Source of the DNA: an uncultured Collinsella sp.
Lineage (GTDB): Bacteria; Actinomycetota; Coriobacteriia; Coriobacteriales; Coriobacteriaceae
Assembly (NCBI GenBank): GCA_934654765.1
Contig: CAKUGX010000033.1
Location: 1 to 17,567 of the forward strand
Direction: 5' to 3'
Length of the DNA stretch: 17,567 bases
Shown: positions 1-9,336 of the stretch, one piece after another
How the letters are laid out: every line of letters starts with the position of its first letter
Position numbering within the stretch: the stretch's first letter is position 1
Position numbers and translations under genes: made by a program
Notes under the pieces: model-generated
The model's database searches: none
What the model was told of the DNA's origin: nothing
The model's input: only the letters and a program-made list of their open reading frames with translations

Positions 1-1134
1 TTCGGGCAAATTGGGTACCCGATCGCCTTCTTCCATGACGGCGCGCTTACCACCACGACCGCGGGAAACGTCTTCACTACCCTGCTTCTCGCGCTGCTCG
101 CGGGTGGAACCTTGATATCCGTTTGTTCCGTCGTCCTATCGACCGCAACGAGGCGCGTCTTCGCGGGCCCCCTTGCCTCCGCGCTGCTTGTCGCGGCCCC
201 GGCATTCCCGTTATTGTCCGATTCGGCACTGGGGCATAATGCCGTGCTCGGGCTCCTGCCGCTGGCCGTGTTCTCGCCTATCGAGGCAACGGGTTACGTA
301 GGATGCTTCCCGACAGAATTCATTGGCTCCGGTTCGGGCGGCGCATCGATGCTTGCCGTGGCCCTGGTATACGTCGCGGTCCTTTTCGCGGTCGGCGCCG
401 TCGTGACGCGTTCGCCCAAACAGGCTGGACCCGCGAAAAAGCACCATGGGCTTGAGCTCCTGGACGTGAGCGTGGGATACGGAAGCACGACGATACTTTC
501 AATCGGGTCGCTTTTCCTGAGCCCGGGAACGGCGGCGGGCCTCGTTGCTCCCAACGGCTCGGGGAAAACCACCCTTCTTGAAGCGCTGTCGGGCCAATTT
601 CCCACCCGCATCCGCTCGGGAAGCCTGGCGGCAGACGGAATCTGCCAACGTCGATCAGCCGAATTTGCAGAACTCGTCTACCTGAGCTCTTCGGGCAGCG
701 CGGATCTCTATCCCACGCTATCGGCCATCGAGCACCTTGCTTTCGTTAGGGAGGCGTGGAAATCGGCCGCCGACATCGACTCGCTCTGCGACTCCCTCGG
801 AATCTCCCCATATCTCGACAAGCCGACCCGTAAACTCTCGACAGGAATGAAGCAGCAGGTAAAGCTTGCCATGGCGATAGCGACCGATTGCCCGTACCTC
901 ATCCTCGATGAACCGCTGAACGGCCTCGATCCGGGAAAACGGAAAACCTCCTGCGACGCGATGCGCAGCGAAGTGGCGCGGGGACGCAGCGTGCTCATTT
1001 CAAGCCATCTACTCGACGACCTGGCAGACCTCACCAACTCGTTCTACTTCATCGAAGCCGGCACGCTCGTGGAAAAGATCAAGTCGTCCTCGCAGACGCT
1101 CAAGCAGGAATACCTCGATACATACGAGAGATGA
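1..1134 (+). CDS. ABC transporter, membrane helices fused to ATP-binding domain (5' end outside window)
   Basis: The reading frame is open from base 1, so the true start lies upstream; 377 residues are visible. The first ~135 residues contain hydrophobic helices (around LLLALLAGG, LASALLVAAPAFPLL, MLAVALVYVAVLFAVGAVV), like the end of an ABC-2 type permease. A complete nucleotide-binding domain follows: Walker A APNGSGKTT (codons near 547-573), signature LSTGMKQQ, Walker B YLILDEP, D-loop LNGLDP and the H-loop histidine in ISSH. The protein therefore joins transmembrane and ATPase parts in one chain, with the ATPase at the C terminus. The signature is LSTGM rather than LSGGM, a mild change also seen in other ABC-2 type ATPases. 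The substrate cannot be read. Gene end and ATPase call are firm; the permease half is partial. It ends in TGA well before the rpmE promoter and seems to be a separate transcription unit. Confidence 0.85.
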   Translation, partial: FGQIGYPIAFFHDGALTTTTAGNVFTTLLLALLAGGTLISVCSVVLSTATRRVFAGPLASALLVAAPAFPLLSDSALGHNAVLGLLPLAVFSPIEATGYVGCFPTEFIGSGSGGASMLAVALVYVAVLFAVGAVVTRSPKQAGPAKKHHGLELLDVSVGYGSTTILSIGSLFLSPGTAAGLVAPNGSGKTTLLEALSGQFPTRIRSGSLAADGICQRRSAEFAELVYLSSSGSADLYPTLSAIEHLAFVREAWKSAADIDSLCDSLGISPYLDKPTRKLSTGMKQQVKLAMAIATDCPYLILDEPLNGLDPGKRKTSCDAMRSEVARGRSVLISSHLLDDLADLTNSFYFIEAGTLVEKIKSSSQTLKQEYLDTYER

Positions 1135-1207
1135 ATGTGGGGGAGTGTTCGGATGAAGTTGATATTTAAGGTCCAGCTCGTGTCGTTCCGAAAAGACCGT
1201 GAACCTT

Positions 1208-1236
1208 TTGTGGGACGCGCGGCGCCGTGGTACCAT
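1208..1236 (+). promoter_or_regulatory. Candidate rpmE promoter
   Basis: TTGTGG (1208-1213) and TACCAT (1231-1236) are separated by exactly 17 bases. They match the housekeeping consensus at 3/6 and 4/6 positions. The position, about 15 bases before a structured leader and 85 before the rpmE start, fits. The call rests on spacing and location only. Confidence 0.4.
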
Positions 1237-1249
1237 AGCTGAGTTTGTT

Positions 1250-1298
1250 GTCTTGGTCGGAAACCAAGACGCCTTATGCGCTGATCGGTAACCAGCGC
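1250..1298 (+). promoter_or_regulatory. Structured rpmE leader, candidate L31 autoregulatory RNA
   Basis: Two hairpins stand in tandem between the candidate promoter and the rpmE ribosome binding site. The first pairs GTCTTGGT (1250-1257) with ACCAAGAC (1263-1270) around a 5-base loop. The second pairs GCGCTG (1278-1283) with CAGCGC (1293-1298) around a 9-base loop. From memory, L31 leader motifs have been described for several bacterial groups including Coriobacteria, in which L31 is thought to bind its own mRNA leader. I infer that this is such a leader. The Shine-Dalgarno TAAGGAG (1307-1313) lies just downstream, so binding could block translation. Confidence 0.55.
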
Positions 1299-1320
1299 CT
1301 GATTAATAAGGAGTCCTACC

Positions 1321-1746
1321 ATGAAGCAGGGTATCCATCCCCAGTATGTCGAGTGCACGGTGACGTGCTCTTGCGGCAACACCTTCAAGACGCACGCTAC
1401 CGTGTCCGAGATGAAGGTCGAGCTTTGCAACGAGTGCCACCCGTTCTACACCGGCCAGCAGAAGTTCGTCGACACCGGTGGACGCGTCCAGCGCTTCGCC
1501 GACAAGTTCGGTGGCGCCGCTGCCGCCCAGCTCAAGAAGGCTGAGGAGGCCAAGGCTGCCAAGGCCGCCAAGGCTGCTGAGGCCGAGGCCGCTCGCAAGG
1601 CCGCCGCTGAGGCTAAGGCTGCCGAGAAGGCCAAGCGTGCTGCTAAGTTTGCCGAGGAGGCTGCCAAGCAGGCCGCCGAGGCTCCCGCAGAGGCTCCCGT
1701 CGAGGAGGCCGCTGCCGAGGCCGAGACCACCGAGGCTGCTGAGTAA
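1321..1746 (+). CDS. rpmE: 50S ribosomal protein L31, zinc-binding form with long Ala/Lys/Glu tail
   Basis: Residues 1-65 are a typical L31 of the large ribosomal subunit: MKQGIHPQY start, the four zinc-ligand cysteines C16, C18, C36 and C39 (TCSCGN and [10 protein letters not shown]), and the terminal [16 protein letters not shown]. This cysteine-bearing form binds zinc and helps bridge the two subunits. The usual length is about 70 residues; here a further ~75 residues follow, made almost wholly of Ala, Lys, Glu and a few Arg, ending in an acidic Pro-Ala-Glu stretch. The tail is predicted to be a charged helix; its first half is basic and its last third acidic. The start is fixed by TAAGGAG seven bases upstream and by homology. 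A strong intrinsic terminator follows, so the gene appears to be transcribed alone. Confidence 0.96.
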   Translation: MKQGIHPQYVECTVTCSCGNTFKTHATVSEMKVELCNECHPFYTGQQKFVDTGGRVQRFADKFGGAAAAQLKKAEEAKAAKAAKAAEAEAARKAAAEAKAAEKAKRAAKFAEEAAKQAAEAPAEAPVEEAAAEAETTEAAE

Positions 1747-1783
1747 ATAGCTCGCCGCGGAATCACTCGCATTCATGGCATGA

Positions 1784-1823
1784 GGGCCGTGCATCCATTT
1801 GGGTGCGCGGCCCTTTTCTTTTT
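1784..1823 (+). terminator. Intrinsic terminator of rpmE
   Basis: GGGCCG (1784-1789) pairs with CGGCCC (1808-1813), and the inner arms TGCATCC and GGGTGCG continue the stem with two G-U pairs, giving 13 pairs around an ATTT loop. A T-rich tract (TTTTCTTTTT) follows at once. Confidence 0.88.
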
Positions 1824-1824
1824 A

Positions 1825-1891
1825 TTGGTGCAAACCAACCTGTCCCCATTGCACCAGATTGGTGCGAAGGGGACAGGTTGGTTTGCACCAA
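1825..1891. repeat. Long palindromic REP-like element
   Basis: The arms at 1825-1847 and 1869-1891 are perfect 23-base inverted repeats, beginning TTGGTGCAAACCAACC and ending TGTCCCC. The centre (1848-1868) continues the pairing around GCACCA/TGGTGC with one A-A mismatch and one wobble, leaving a 3-base loop, so almost all 67 bases fold into one stem. It sits directly after the rpmE terminator. I recall similar AACCTGTCCCC/GGTGCAAAC palindromes as dispersed elements in Coriobacteria and other gut bacteria, but could not search. No transposase is in the window. Confidence 0.75.
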
Positions 1892-1921
1892 ATGACAGAG
1901 AGGCGGCGTTTGCCCAGATAA

Positions 1922-1958
1922 AACCTGCCAAAATAAACCTGTCCCTTTTTGGCAGGTT
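1922..1958. repeat. Second, smaller palindrome with the same core word
   Basis: AACCTGCCAAAA (1922-1933) and TTTTGGCAGGTT (1947-1958) are perfect 12-base inverted repeats. The 13-base loop carries AACCTGTCCC, the same word found in both arms of the larger palindrome 31 bases upstream. The two are probably members of one dispersed family. The TTTTT next to the stem could also let it act as a weak terminator. Confidence 0.6.
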
Positions 1959-2020
1959 GGTCGTAGTTATTACGTGGCGGTCGAGGTCGACCGTATGGGG
2001 CGCGCCTTGTTTGGCTAAAG

Positions 2021-2026
2021 TACAAT
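2021..2026 (+). promoter_or_regulatory. Candidate -10 box for secA-prfB
   Basis: TACAAT matches the -10 consensus at 5/6, in a locally AT-rich patch about 60 bases before the secA start. I see no convincing -35 hexamer at 16-18 bases, so this is a weak call. The whole 1747-2087 stretch otherwise holds the terminator and two palindromes and no gene. Confidence 0.35.
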
Positions 2027-2087
2027 TATCTGTGTTTAACTCGCCCGCAGCTGCACGGCGTGGGCGATGGCCAAAAAGGAAAACCAC

Positions 2088-4894
<2,807 letters not shown>

Positions 4895-4895
<1 letters not shown>

Positions 4896-6043
4896 TGGCC
4901 GAGGCTCTAGAGGTAACGCCCGCCGAGCTGGACGCGTTTGCGGACCGGCTCGGCGAGGTCGAGTCGTATCTTCATTTGGACGAGAAGCGCACGCGCGTGA
5001 CCGAGCTCGAGGCCAAAAGCGTGGCCCCCGGCTTTTGGGATGACGCCGACGCCGCTCGCGCCACCATGGAGGAGATCGCTCGCGCCAAGGAAGATATCGC
5101 TGCCGTGGATACCGCGCGCGGCGAGCTATCTGACGCCCGCGCGGCGCTGGAGCTTGCCGAGGAGATGGGCGACGACCCCGATGCCGCCGCATTGCGCGAG
5201 GAGGCTGCCGCTACGGCAGAACGCCTGGCCCGCGCTATCGACGAGCTCGAGCTTTCGAGCTGGTTTACCGGTGAGTTCGATCACGGCGACGCGATTGTGA
5301 CCATCAAGCCCGGACAGGGTGGCCTGGAGGCGCAGGACTGGACCTTCATGCTCTTTAAGATGTACATGAAGTACTGCCAGCATCGCGGCTGGAAGGTCAC
5401 CATTAACGACTGCCCCGCGGCTGAGGTCATCGGCATCGATCGCGCGACCTTTACCGTCGAAGGCAAGGACGCGTTTGGCATGCTGCGCGCCGAGGCGGGC
5501 GTCCACCGCCTGGTACGCATTAGCCCCACCGATGACAAGAAGCGCCGCCAGACCACGTTTGCCGGCGTCGAGGTCATTCCCGTGTTGCCTGACGATATCG
5601 ACATCGAGATCAGTCCCGACGATATCCGCGTGGACATGTATCACGCGAGCGGCCCGGGCGGCCAGGGCGTCAACACCACCGACTCCGCCGTACGCGTGAC
5701 GCATTTTCCCAGCGGCATCGTTGTCACTTGCCAAAACGAGCGCAGCCAGATTCAAAACAAGGCCGCGTGCATGCAGATTCTCAAGGCCCGTCTGTACGAG
5801 ATTGAGCTCGAGAAGCGTGCCGAGGCCCTGGATGAGATTCGCGGACCCAAGACCACGATCGGTTTTGGCAACCAGATTCGCAGCTACGTGCTCTACCCGT
5901 ACCAGATGGTCAAGGACCTGCGCACAGGCGTGGAGACCAGCAACGTCGAGGCCGTCCTCGATGATGGCGACCTGGACTCGTTTGTGATCGGCTACCATCG
6001 CTGGGCGACCGGCAACGCCGATGCAGAGGCGCCGTCTGCCTAG
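4895..6043 (+). CDS. prfB: Peptide chain release factor 2 (RF2)
   Basis: RF2 reads UAA and UGA stop codons in the ribosome and triggers peptide release. The 382-residue protein has the coiled N-terminal domain, the catalytic GGQ in SGPGGQGVNTTDSAVRVTH (255-257), and the RF2-type context GVHRLVRISP...RRQTTF. Close agreement with actinobacterial RF2 (VVTCQNERSQ, SYVLYPYQMVKDLRTGVETSN) rules out RF1. Two points stand out. The codon-recognition tripeptide, SPF in studied RF2 proteins, reads SPT here (210-212). There is also no in-frame UGA near codon 26, so the autoregulatory frameshift known from E. coli prfB is absent; the matching place reads TAT CTT CAT. The ATG overlaps the secA stop (TAATG) and no other binding site is needed. 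The gene ends in TAG, a codon classical RF2 does not read. Confidence 0.96.
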
Positions 6044-6107
6044 GCACATGGTTGGCTCCGGGTCCATACAAGCACTTCGCAGGGGTGGTATTTGCCCGGT
6101 GAATCGG

Positions 6108-6113
6108 TAGAAT
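6108..6113 (+). promoter_or_regulatory. Candidate -10 box for the YitT-family gene
   Basis: TAGAAT matches the -10 consensus at 5/6 and lies 60 bases before the YitT-family start. No clear -35 box is present at the right spacing. If used, transcription would start just before the 6133-6161 hairpin. Confidence 0.3.
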
Positions 6114-6132
6114 CGAATACAGCAAGAAGTTC

Positions 6133-6161
6133 AAAGCGCACTCGTTTGGGTGCGCTTTTTT
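6133..6161 (+). terminator. Intrinsic terminator after prfB, inside the YitT-gene leader
   Basis: AAAGCGCAC (6133-6141) pairs with GTGCGCTTT (6150-6158) around an 8-base loop, followed by TTT to give six T in a row. It should end the secA-prfB transcript. It lies directly against the GAGGGAGG ribosome binding site of the next gene, so it could also act on transcripts that start upstream. Confidence 0.8.
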
Positions 6162-6173
6162 GAGGGAGGCAGC

Positions 6174-7064
6174 ATGGCATATCGTCTGGACATCAAGCGC
6201 ATTCTTTCGATGAACTTCTTTCATGACTTGCCCAAGATCATGTTTGGCTGCGCCCTGGCAGCTATCGCGACGGACTTGTTTTTGATCCCCAACGGCCTTG
6301 CTGCCGGCGGCGTCACGGGCCTCGCCACCATTATTCAGGCGGTCAGCGCCTCGCATGGCATATCGCTTCCCGTCGGTATCCAGACCATCGTGATGAATGC
6401 CTTGCTGCTGCTGGTCGTTATGCGCGAGGGTGGCATGTTCTACGTGGTACAGACGGCGACGGGCTTTGTGCTGCTGGGCTTTTTCACCGACCTGTTCGCT
6501 CCGTTTGTGGCGCCGCTGGCACATGCCGATTTGATGCTGCCCGCTATGTGGGGCGGCATCATTACGGGCATCGGCTATGGCATGGTGTTGCGCGCCGGTG
6601 CTAACACTGGTGGTTCCGACACCATCGGTCAGATTATCTCGCGCAATACGTCACTACCGGTGGGCTCCACTGTCATGGCGATCGACGTTGCCGTGTGCGC
6701 GCTGTCGGCCCCGGTCTTCTCGGTCGAAAACGCGCTGTATGCGGGCCTTTCGATGGTCATTAGCGGCTACGTGATCGATGCCGTGGTCGACGGCGGCAAC
6801 AGGCGCCGTATGGTGCTCATCATCTCGGACAAGTTTCCCGATATCGCGGCCGACATCATGTATGGCCTGGGCCGCGGCTGCACCAAGTTTAAGGCGACCG
6901 GCATGTACTCGGGTGCCGAGAAGCCGGTGATCATGGTAATCGTGAGTCGTCGCGAGCTCAATACGCTCAAAACCATTGTGCGTGAGCGCGACCCGCATGC
7001 TATCGTGACGGTGGCCGATGTCACGGAGACCTTCGGTGAGGGCTTCAAGGACATTAACGCGTAG
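6174..7064 (+). CDS. YitT-family membrane protein (DUF161 with C-terminal DUF2179)
   Basis: This is a 296-residue integral membrane protein. Its N-terminal part has about five to six hydrophobic helices, with the glycine-rich family motifs IPNGLAAGGVTGLATII and GANTGGSDTIGQII. A cytosolic C-terminal domain of about 80 residues follows (MVLIISDKFPDIA through VADVTETFGEGF), matching DUF2179 and ending as is typical for YitT relatives. The transported substrate and role are unknown for most members. The start is ATG 6174, preceded by GAGGGAGG; an in-frame GTG at 6150 lies inside the terminator stem and is rejected. The gene stands alone between the prfB terminator and the transketolase genes and ends in TAG. 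Confidence 0.9.
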   Translation: MAYRLDIKRILSMNFFHDLPKIMFGCALAAIATDLFLIPNGLAAGGVTGLATIIQAVSASHGISLPVGIQTIVMNALLLLVVMREGGMFYVVQTATGFVLLGFFTDLFAPFVAPLAHADLMLPAMWGGIITGIGYGMVLRAGANTGGSDTIGQIISRNTSLPVGSTVMAIDVAVCALSAPVFSVENALYAGLSMVISGYVIDAVVDGGNRRRMVLIISDKFPDIAADIMYGLGRGCTKFKATGMYSGAEKPVIMVIVSRRELNTLKTIVRERDPHAIVTVADVTETFGEGFKDINA

Positions 7065-7180
7065 GGCCGACTGCGTTCCATCCAAAAGACGTTCACATTG
7101 ATAAACCGTTTCATCAGCGGTTCTGCCTGCTCAATTGTTCAAATAATGATAAAAAGTCTGGTAAAGCTATCAGTTTCCAG

Positions 7181-7186
7181 CATAAT
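7181..7186 (+). promoter_or_regulatory. Candidate -10 box for the transketolase pair
   Basis: CATAAT matches the -10 consensus at 5/6 in an AT-rich stretch (7131-7190) that contrasts with the GC-rich genes on both sides. No good -35 lies at 16-18 bases. A small hairpin AACCG/CGGTT (about 7104-7122) precedes it. The 208-base gap holds nothing else I can name. Confidence 0.3.
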
Positions 7187-7272
7187 GAATGGCGTACGTG
7201 CATCGCGGCTGTGTTGGGACTACCTTTCCGTGCCGTGCGCATCTTGTCTTAAGAGGATGAAAGGAAGGCACA

Positions 7273-8103
7273 ATGAGCGACGAAGAGCTCAAAAAGGTTG
7301 CCAACGAGGTAAGGAAGGGCATCGTCACCGGCGTGCACGCTGCCAAGTCCGGCCATCCGGGCGGTTCGCTCGGCGCTGCCGACATCATGACCTATCTGTA
7401 CTTTGAGGAAATGAACGTCGACCCGGCCGACCCCCGCAAGGCCGACCGCGATCGCTTTGTGCTTTCCAAGGGTCACTGCGCGCCTGGTCTGTACGCCGTG
7501 CTCGCCGAGCGCGGATTCTTCCCCAAGGAGGACCTCGAGACGCTGCGCCACATTGGCAGCCACCTGCAGGGTCACCCCAACATGAACGACACCCCGGGCG
7601 TTGACATGTCCACCGGTTCGCTCGGTCAGGGCATCTCCGCCGCCGTGGGCATGGCCGTTGCCGCCAAGCATTGGGGCGACGACTATCGCACCTACGCCCT
7701 GCTGGGCGATGGCGAGAGCGAGGAAGGCCAGGTCTGGGAGGCCGCCATGTTCGCCGGTAACCAGCAGCTCGACAACCTCTGCGTGATCGTCGACCACAAC
7801 GGCCTGCAGATCGACGGCCCCGTCGAGGAGGTCAACGACCCCATGCCGCTCGCCGACAAGTTCCGCGCCTTTAAGTTCCACGTGGTGGAGGTTGCCGACG
7901 GCAACGACTTCGACCAGATCCGTGCCGCCTTTGCCGAGGCCCGCGCTACCAAGGGTCAGCCGACCGCCATTATCGCCGAGACCACGAAGGGCAAGGGCGT
8001 CTCCTTTATGGAGAACCAGGTGGGTTGGCACGGTAAGGCCCCCAACGATGAACAGTTTGAGCAGGCCATGGCAGAGCTCACGGCCGCCGGAGAGGAGCTC
8101 TAG
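7273..8103 (+). CDS. Transketolase, N-terminal subunit
   Basis: It forms the thiamine-diphosphate binding half of a two-subunit transketolase, which moves two-carbon units between sugar phosphates in the non-oxidative pentose phosphate pathway. The 276-residue chain has KSGHPGGSLGAADI (H28), LSKGHCAPGLYA (H68), HLQGHPN (H101), STGSLGQGIS, and the cofactor motif GDGESEEG...VIVDHN (GDG 145-147, N176). It stops where the pyrimidine-binding domain would begin in a full-length enzyme, and that domain is the next gene. The ATG has AAGGAAGG upstream. One base separates its TAG from the next start, so the two are surely made together. Split transketolases are common in anaerobic Gram-positives and archaea. 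No paralogue for dihydroxyacetone or DXP synthesis is suggested. Confidence 0.94.
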   Translation: MSDEELKKVANEVRKGIVTGVHAAKSGHPGGSLGAADIMTYLYFEEMNVDPADPRKADRDRFVLSKGHCAPGLYAVLAERGFFPKEDLETLRHIGSHLQGHPNMNDTPGVDMSTGSLGQGISAAVGMAVAAKHWGDDYRTYALLGDGESEEGQVWEAAMFAGNQQLDNLCVIVDHNGLQIDGPVEEVNDPMPLADKFRAFKFHVVEVADGNDFDQIRAAFAEARATKGQPTAIIAETTKGKGVSFMENQVGWHGKAPNDEQFEQAMAELTAAGEEL

Positions 8104-8104
8104 G

Positions 8105-9046
8105 ATGGCAGACGTCAAGAAAATCGCCACGCGCGTAAGCTACGGCGAGGCCCTCGTCGAGCTCGCCAACGAGCACGATGACTTTGTGGTCCTCGACGCC
8201 GACCTGGCCGCCGCCACGCAGACCGGCAAGTTCAAGGCAGCCTGCCCCGACCGCTTCTTCGATGTGGGCATTGCCGAGAGCAACCTGATGGGTGTTGCCG
8301 CCGGTATCGCGACCACCGGCCGCGTCGCCTTCGCGAGCACCTTTGCCATGTTTGCCGCTGGCCGCGCCTTTGAGCAGGTCCGCAACTCCATCGGCTATCC
8401 GCACCTCAACGTCAAGATCGGTGCCACGCACGCCGGTATCTCGGTGGGCGAGGATGGCGCCACGCACCAGTGCTGCGAGGATATCGCCCTCATGCGCGTC
8501 ATTCCCGGTATGACCGTGATTGTTCCCGCCGACGACGTCGAGGCCCGCGCCGTGACGCGCGCCGCCTACGAGTGCGATGGCCCCGTGTATATGCGCTTCG
8601 CCCGTTTGGCCTCGCCGGTTATCAACGACCCCGAGACCTACAAGTTCGAGGTGGGCAAGGGCATCGTCATGCGCGAGGGCACCGACGTGACCATCATCGC
8701 CTGCGGTCTGATGGTCGGCGAGGCTCTCGAAGCCGCTGAGCAGCTTGCTGCCGAGGGCATCGATGCCGAGGTCATCAACATGCACACCATCAAGCCCATC
8801 GACGCCGACCTGATCGTCAAGAGCGCCACCAAGACCGGCCACGTCGTGACCGTCGAGGAGCACTCCGTGATCGGTGGCCTGGGCAGCGCCGTTGCCGATG
8901 TTCTGTGCGAGCAGTGCCCGACGCCGCTCAAGAAGATTGGCGTCAACGACACCTTCGGCGAATCTGGCCCGGGTGCCGAGCTCCTGCACAAGTACGGCCT
9001 GGACGCCGCCAACATCGTGGCAACCACCAAGGAGTTCTTGGCGTAA
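8105..9046 (+). CDS. Transketolase, C-terminal subunit
   Basis: This 313-residue protein supplies the pyrimidine-binding and C-terminal domains of the enzyme. It has the catalytic glutamate in FFDVGIAESNLMGVAAG (E58), FAMFAAGRAFEQVRNSI, and the phosphate and substrate loops THAGISVGEDGATHQ and RFARLASP. The C-terminal transketolase domain covers VTIIACGLMVGEALEAA to the end. The frame is open further upstream inside the N-subunit gene, but ATG 8105 is chosen because it follows the first gene's stop by one base, is preceded by GGAGAGGAG at the end of that gene, and gives the standard MADVKKIATRVSYGEAL start. It ends in TAA and is followed by a strong hairpin. Confidence 0.94.
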   Translation: MADVKKIATRVSYGEALVELANEHDDFVVLDADLAAATQTGKFKAACPDRFFDVGIAESNLMGVAAGIATTGRVAFASTFAMFAAGRAFEQVRNSIGYPHLNVKIGATHAGISVGEDGATHQCCEDIALMRVIPGMTVIVPADDVEARAVTRAAYECDGPVYMRFARLASPVINDPETYKFEVGKGIVMREGTDVTIIACGLMVGEALEAAEQLAAEGIDAEVINMHTIKPIDADLIVKSATKTGHVVTVEEHSVIGGLGSAVADVLCEQCPTPLKKIGVNDTFGESGPGAELLHKYGLDAANIVATTKEFLA

Positions 9047-9099
9047 GGCGGTCTGCTTTGGCCTTAACTTGAGAGCCGCTTCCGCATTGGGCAATGAAC

Positions 9100-9138
9100 A
9101 AGCCGGGGCGCCTTCCATATGGAGGGCACTCCGGCTTT
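9100..9138 (+). terminator. Terminator hairpin after the transketolase genes
   Basis: AAGCCGG (9100-9106) pairs with CCGGCTT (9131-9137), and the pairing continues inward through CGCC/GGGC and TCCAT/ATGGA. This gives a 19-pair stem with one C-A mismatch and two wobbles and almost no loop. The T tract after it is weak (TTTGTGTTT). It could serve both strands, as the next genes converge on it. The rest of 9139-9336 holds no gene; a short CATCAGG/CCTGATG hairpin (9335-9351) overlies the stop codon of the converging permease. Confidence 0.7.
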
Positions 9139-9336
9139 GTGTTTGGAGACGGCAGGGAAAGAAGCTAGAGAGGTTTTACGGTCGGGGCCAGGGCGCAGTT
9201 GCGCAACATTCAGCCCTAAACCCTAACGGCCAGAGGCGAATCGGAGAGGATTTCGCCCTGAAATGCGATGGCATGCATCCACTCGAAGGCTCGCTGATTC
9301 ACGCATCCTTGGCGGCAACGGCCCTCCTTGACATCA

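Noticed and set aside
1825..1958. Repeats considered as a CRISPR array
   Set aside because: They are nested palindromes without regularly spaced direct repeats or spacers, and no cas gene is present.
7249..9118. Open frames antisense to both transketolase genes
   Set aside because: They mirror the sense codon bias and have Gly/Leu/Val/Ala-rich nonsense translations, while the sense genes carry complete catalytic motifs.
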